Part shown: piece after piece, positions 11,677 through 15,049 of the stretch
How the letters are laid out: each line of letters starts with the position of its first letter
How positions within the stretch are numbered: position 1 is the stretch's first letter
Source of the DNA: Pseudomonadota bacterium
GTDB lineage: Bacteria > Desulfobacterota > BSN033 > WVXP01 > G020346125
Assembly (NCBI GenBank): GCA_030672465.1
Contig: DAOVGJ010000021.1
Span: forward strand, 1 to 15,049
DNA: 15,049 bases
Direction: 5' to 3'
Translations under genes and position numbers: made by a program
Notes under the pieces: model-generated
Database searches by the model: none
Told to the model about the DNA's origin: nothing
What the model saw: only the letters and a program-made list of their open reading frames with translations

Positions 11677-12732
11677 ATGAAACCCACTCTTCACAGTTTA
11701 TCTGCTATTCTGGCCCTTCTTTTGACCCTGATCTCCGTGTCCGGCTGCGACCGTTCGGAGGGGAAAGGCGAGACGAAGAACAACCCGTCCCGAGCCAAGC
11801 CGGTTAAGGTATCTGTCATCACAATTAAGCCGACTCCCGTAAAGGACGTGCTCGTTCTTCCAGGCGAAACCGAGGCCTGGCAAGACGTGCGTTTGGCGTC
11901 GGAAATAGATGGTATAGTCGAGTGGATAGATCCCAAGGAGGGTCAGGCAGTGAGGGAGGGGCAGCTCATAGCAACGATTGAGGTCTCAGCCCTCAAAGCC
12001 GCTTTAGATCATGCTGAGGCCTCCTTCAACTTGGCCGATAAGCTCTATCAACGGCGCAAACTGCTTTCTGAACGCAAGGTCATCGCGAGGGAGGAGTTAG
12101 ACCGCAGCCTGAACGAGCGAACCCTCGCCCTGAGCAATCTGCGCAGGGCCAAGGTCGAGTACGAGCGAGGATTCTTGCATTCCCCCATCAACGGATTGGT
12201 CAACTACCTCTACGTCGATATTGGTGAGTTCGTGGACAGGGGCGAGCCCGTTGCCGACCTGCTCAACGTGGATAAGATTAAGATTAATGTCAATGTTCCT
12301 GAGCTTGATGTACGGTACCTTCGCGTCGGGCAACAGGCTATGGTTACGGTTGACGCTTTTCCGGGCCGCCGGCTGACGGGGACGATTGACTTCGTGCCTT
12401 ACAAGGCCGACCCAGCCACCAAGACCTTTCAAGTCAGGGTTTTAATCGACAACCCGCGCCGCAAAATTCGGCCGGGCATGATCGCCCGGGTTGCCTTTCT
12501 GCGCAGGATCATCCCCGATGCCTTGGTTATCCCCCTGTTTGCCCTGGTGGATAAGGGCGGCGAGCGGATTGTCTTCGTGGAAAAAGACGGCATAGCCTAC
12601 GCCAGAACCGTCTCCATAGGTGTCATTGAGGGAGACCGCATCCAGATCACGCAGGGCTTGGAGGCCGGTGACCAGGTCATTGTGAGCGGTCAGACAGAGG
12701 TCGAGGAAGGAATGCAGGTCCAGGTTCAATGA
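11677..12732 (+). CDS. RND efflux periplasmic adaptor (membrane-fusion lipoprotein)
   Basis: A 351-residue HlyD/AcrA-type adaptor linking an RND pump to an outer-membrane channel. A lipoprotein signal (hydrophobic ILALLLTLIS, lipobox VSGC) puts the lipid on C24. Asp follows at +2, the signal that in E. coli keeps lipoproteins in the inner membrane. Half-lipoyl segments lie at about 71-102 (EIDGIVEWIDPKEGQAVREG) and 167-198, with a helical hairpin of about 60 residues between. A beta-barrel and membrane-proximal domain follow, with the RPGM motif at 265-268. An in-frame upstream start exists (11647/11650), but ATG 11677 begins directly at the signal peptide and has AGAGGAAAG upstream. It overlaps the permease start by ATGA, implying translational coupling. 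Family is certain; substrate unknown. Confidence 0.92.
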   Translation: MKPTLHSLSAILALLLTLISVSGCDRSEGKGETKNNPSRAKPVKVSVITIKPTPVKDVLVLPGETEAWQDVRLASEIDGIVEWIDPKEGQAVREGQLIATIEVSALKAALDHAEASFNLADKLYQRRKLLSERKVIAREELDRSLNERTLALSNLRRAKVEYERGFLHSPINGLVNYLYVDIGEFVDRGEPVADLLNVDKIKINVNVPELDVRYLRVGQQAMVTVDAFPGRRLTGTIDFVPYKADPATKTFQVRVLIDNPRRKIRPGMIARVAFLRRIIPDALVIPLFALVDKGGERIVFVEKDGIAYARTVSIGVIEGDRIQITQGLEAGDQVIVSGQTEVEEGMQVQVQ

Positions 12733-15049
12733 TTGTCAATCAGATCGCCCTCAAACGTCAGTCCACAGTCCTGGCGCTTATGATCTTCATCGTTCTCGCC
12801 GGGCTTTACTGCTACGTGACCCTGCCACGGGAGTCATTCCCGGACATCACCATCCCCTATGTCTTCGTCACCACGACTTACGAGGGCGTGGCCCCCGCGG
12901 ACATGGAGAAGTTAATTACCATTCCCATTGAACGAAAGCTCAAGGGGCTCTCGGACGTTGAGGAGATGCGTTCCACCTCGGAGGAGGGCCTCTCCACCGT
13001 GGCAGTGAAATTCCTGCCCAAGGTAGATATCGATGATGCGCTCCAGAAGGTCAGGGACAAGGTCGACCAGGCCAAGGAGGACCTTCCCGTTGATCTCCCC
13101 GATGACCCGGTCATCCAGGAGGTAAACTTCTCAGACATTCCCATCATCCGTGTTGTCCTGTCCGGACCGTTCAGCCTGCGACGTCTCAAGACCTTCGCGG
13201 ATGAAGTGCAAGATCGCATCGAGTCCGTCCAGGGAGTCCTCGAGGCCAGGATTACCGGCGGTTTGGAGCGAGAGATTCATGTCGAGTTTGACCTGCATCG
13301 AGTTGCGGCTTACAAGGTTCCTTTTTCCAGTCTAATAACTGCAGTTGAACGCAGTAACGTTAACATGCCCAGCGGCAGCATGGATATCGGCCCAACCAAG
13401 TACCTGGTCCGGGTACCCGAAGATTTCAAACATCCGTCGGAGATCTTCTCCATTGTTGCTTTCGTCAATAACGGCAAACCAGTGTATCTGCGTGATCTGG
13501 CCTTCATCAGGGATAGTTACAAAGACCCCCTTACCCGCAGCCGCATTAACGGGCAGCAGAGCGTAACGCTCGCCGTGCTGAAGCGCAGCGGCGAAAACAT
13601 TCTCAAGGTGACCGATGAGGTCAAGCGGGTTGTCGAGGGGATGCGTCCCCTGTTGCCCCCAGCCTTGAGGGTTGATTTGACCTCCGACATGTCCAAGGAT
13701 GTCAATCTGCTGGTGGCAGATCTCGAGAACAACATCATCTCTGGCCTGGTCCTGGTGTTGATCGTCATCTTCATCTTCATCGGAGGACGCTCGGCCGTCT
13801 TCGTCTCCCTGGCCATCCCCTATTCCATGTTGATGACCTTTCTGTTCCTCACCGGGGGAGACATTACCCTCAACATGGTTGTCCTCTTTTCCCTGATCCT
13901 GGCTTTGGGGATGCTGGTAGATAACGGGATCGTTATTGTGGAGAACATCTACCGTCACATGCAGGAGGGTGAGCCCCGAGTGACGGCCGCCCGGACCGCG
14001 ACGGACGAGGTGGCCTGGCCGGTTATTACCTCGACCCTGACCACCCTAGGGGCTTTTTTCCCGGTGCTCTTCTGGCCGGGCATCATGGGCGAGTTCATGC
14101 ACTTCCTCCCCCTCACCCTGATATGTGCCCTGAGCTCCTCCCTCTTCGTGGCCCTGGTCATCAATCCGGTCCTGTCGGCCCGGTACCAGTCGGTCACCTC
14201 CAAGGGGCCGAAGCAGGACAATCCAGGGCGGCTGGTGCTGGTAAAACGCATCTATCTCAGGCTCCTCATCTGGGCGCTGGATCATCGCCTGATCGTGATA
14301 CTGATTGCCGTTATGCTTCTGGTGGGGTCGATAACCGCCTTTGCCCTCTTCGGTAAGGGCACGGAGTTCCTTCCTGATGTTGAGCCACGGCGTGCCTACG
14401 TTTACCTCAAGGCCCCGGAGGGAACCAACCTCGATGCCTCAGACAGGTTGGTGGCCCAGGTGGAAAAGATCGTCTCGGCGTATGAGGACATACGCTATGT
14501 CATTGCCAATATTGGCTCTAAAGGTGGTGATCCCTTTTCTCGGGGCGGGACCGGGACGCACCTCAACCGGGTCGCCCTGGATTTCAAGGACTTCCACGAC
14601 CGTTCTCGTCCTTCCTCAGGAATTGTCAATGAGATTCGGCGCAGGGTTCTCGCCACCATCAAGGGGGCTGAGGTTCAAGTTGAAAAGGAAGAGGAAGGTC
14701 CACCTACTGGGCCTCCGGTGAACATAGAGATATCGGGAAAAGATCTCATGGTCCTGGGTGACCTTGCCGCTCGCGTAAGGAGGGAAATCGCGGATATCCC
14801 CGGCCTGGTCGATATAAAGGACAACTTCGTCAAGGGAAAGCCGGAGATTAGGGTACGGGTGGACAAGGAGAAGGCTGCTCTTCTTGGCCTCGATACCTTT
14901 ATCATTGCCTACACGGTTAAGGCGGCCATCAACGGTGTCAAGGTTGGGGTCTTTCGCCAAGGTAAGGACGAGTATGACATCCTGGCTCGGATCCCGAAAC
15001 GGGATCGGCGCTCCGTGGAAAGCCTCAAACGCATCACCATCTCAGGCCC
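12729..15049 (+). CDS. RND efflux permease (AcrB/HAE family), 3' end cut by window
   Basis: The proton-driven inner-membrane pump of the operon. The 773 visible codons cover TM1 (about residues 13-31), the first porter domain, TM2-TM6, the linking segment and most of the second porter domain; a full RND permease has about 1,000-1,050 residues. TM4 carries GMLVDNGIVIVENIYRHM, the proton-relay motif, with D398-N399 where AcrB has D407-D408. The loop SRINGQQSVTLAV and the segment FLPDVEPRRAYVYLKAPEGT are typical of the family. The start ATG 12729 overlaps the adaptor stop in ATGA. Context and divergence fit an HAE-type drug or metabolite exporter rather than a heavy-metal pump. The outer-membrane partner is not in the window. 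Confidence 0.93.
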   Translation, partial: MIVNQIALKRQSTVLALMIFIVLAGLYCYVTLPRESFPDITIPYVFVTTTYEGVAPADMEKLITIPIERKLKGLSDVEEMRSTSEEGLSTVAVKFLPKVDIDDALQKVRDKVDQAKEDLPVDLPDDPVIQEVNFSDIPIIRVVLSGPFSLRRLKTFADEVQDRIESVQGVLEARITGGLEREIHVEFDLHRVAAYKVPFSSLITAVERSNVNMPSGSMDIGPTKYLVRVPEDFKHPSEIFSIVAFVNNGKPVYLRDLAFIRDSYKDPLTRSRINGQQSVTLAVLKRSGENILKVTDEVKRVVEGMRPLLPPALRVDLTSDMSKDVNLLVADLENNIISGLVLVLIVIFIFIGGRSAVFVSLAIPYSMLMTFLFLTGGDITLNMVVLFSLILALGMLVDNGIVIVENIYRHMQEGEPRVTAARTATDEVAWPVITSTLTTLGAFFPVLFWPGIMGEFMHFLPLTLICALSSSLFVALVINPVLSARYQSVTSKGPKQDNPGRLVLVKRIYLRLLIWALDHRLIVILIAVMLLVGSITAFALFGKGTEFLPDVEPRRAYVYLKAPEGTNLDASDRLVAQVEKIVSAYEDIRYVIANIGSKGGDPFSRGGTGTHLNRVALDFKDFHDRSRPSSGIVNEIRRRVLATIKGAEVQVEKEEEGPPTGPPVNIEISGKDLMVLGDLAARVRREIADIPGLVDIKDNFVKGKPEIRVRVDKEKAALLGLDTFIIAYTVKAAINGVKVGVFRQGKDEYDILARIPKRDRRSVESLKRITISG

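Overview
The window looks like a chromosomal segment from a Gram-negative anaerobe. The Gram-negative call rests on a lipoprotein-type periplasmic adaptor and an RND inner-membrane pump at the right end. The anaerobe call rests on two tungsten/molybdenum aldehyde:ferredoxin oxidoreductase (AOR) paralogs and a nickel-pincer LarA-family racemase. The mix of AORs, a PilZ-type remnant, a CBS-ACT protein and many palindromic intergenic repeats resembles sulfate-reducing or syntrophic Desulfobacterota, but this placement is inference. No rRNA, tRNA or CRISPR array was seen.

Left part (1-2900, minus strand): the N-terminal third of dnaA runs off the left edge. Upstream of it lies a roughly 380-bp intergenic region with DnaA-box matches, a long imperfect palindrome and an AT-rich palindromic tract, a good candidate for oriC. 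Next is a complete LarA-family gene with all catalytic and cofactor residues. The following gap of about 470 bp holds two possible small ORFs.

Central metabolic block (2928-7558): a CBS-CBS-ACT protein and AOR-1 are on the plus strand. AOR-2 is convergent on the minus strand, ending 64 bp from AOR-1. Both AORs keep the [4Fe-4S] cysteines but differ from the archaeal reference in the pterin-binding motifs. They probably oxidise aldehydes or reduce acids with ferredoxin; the CBS-ACT protein may sense nucleotide or metabolite state for the same locus.

Repeat-rich, partly decayed region (7559-10975): it holds a GGAAT-type imperfect inverted repeat, a frameshifted PilZ gene, an intact HAD-IIA phosphatase, and a small HTH + AbrB-like regulator on the minus strand. 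A 780-bp gap carries a perfect hairpin, three mutually exclusive inverted repeats, and a 167-bp imperfect palindrome with 11-bp perfect terminal arms (MITE/REP-like).

Right end (10914-15049, plus strand): an efflux operon. A near-consensus promoter runs straight into a 16-bp palindromic operator, followed by a TetR/AcrR repressor, an RND membrane-fusion lipoprotein and an RND permease. The adaptor and permease overlap by ATGA, and the permease is cut by the right edge. The layout predicts an autorepressed, drug- or metabolite-inducible pump.

No clearly novel multi-gene system was found. The most interesting items are the two divergent AOR paralogs, the origin-like region, the intergenic palindromic elements, and the split PilZ gene.
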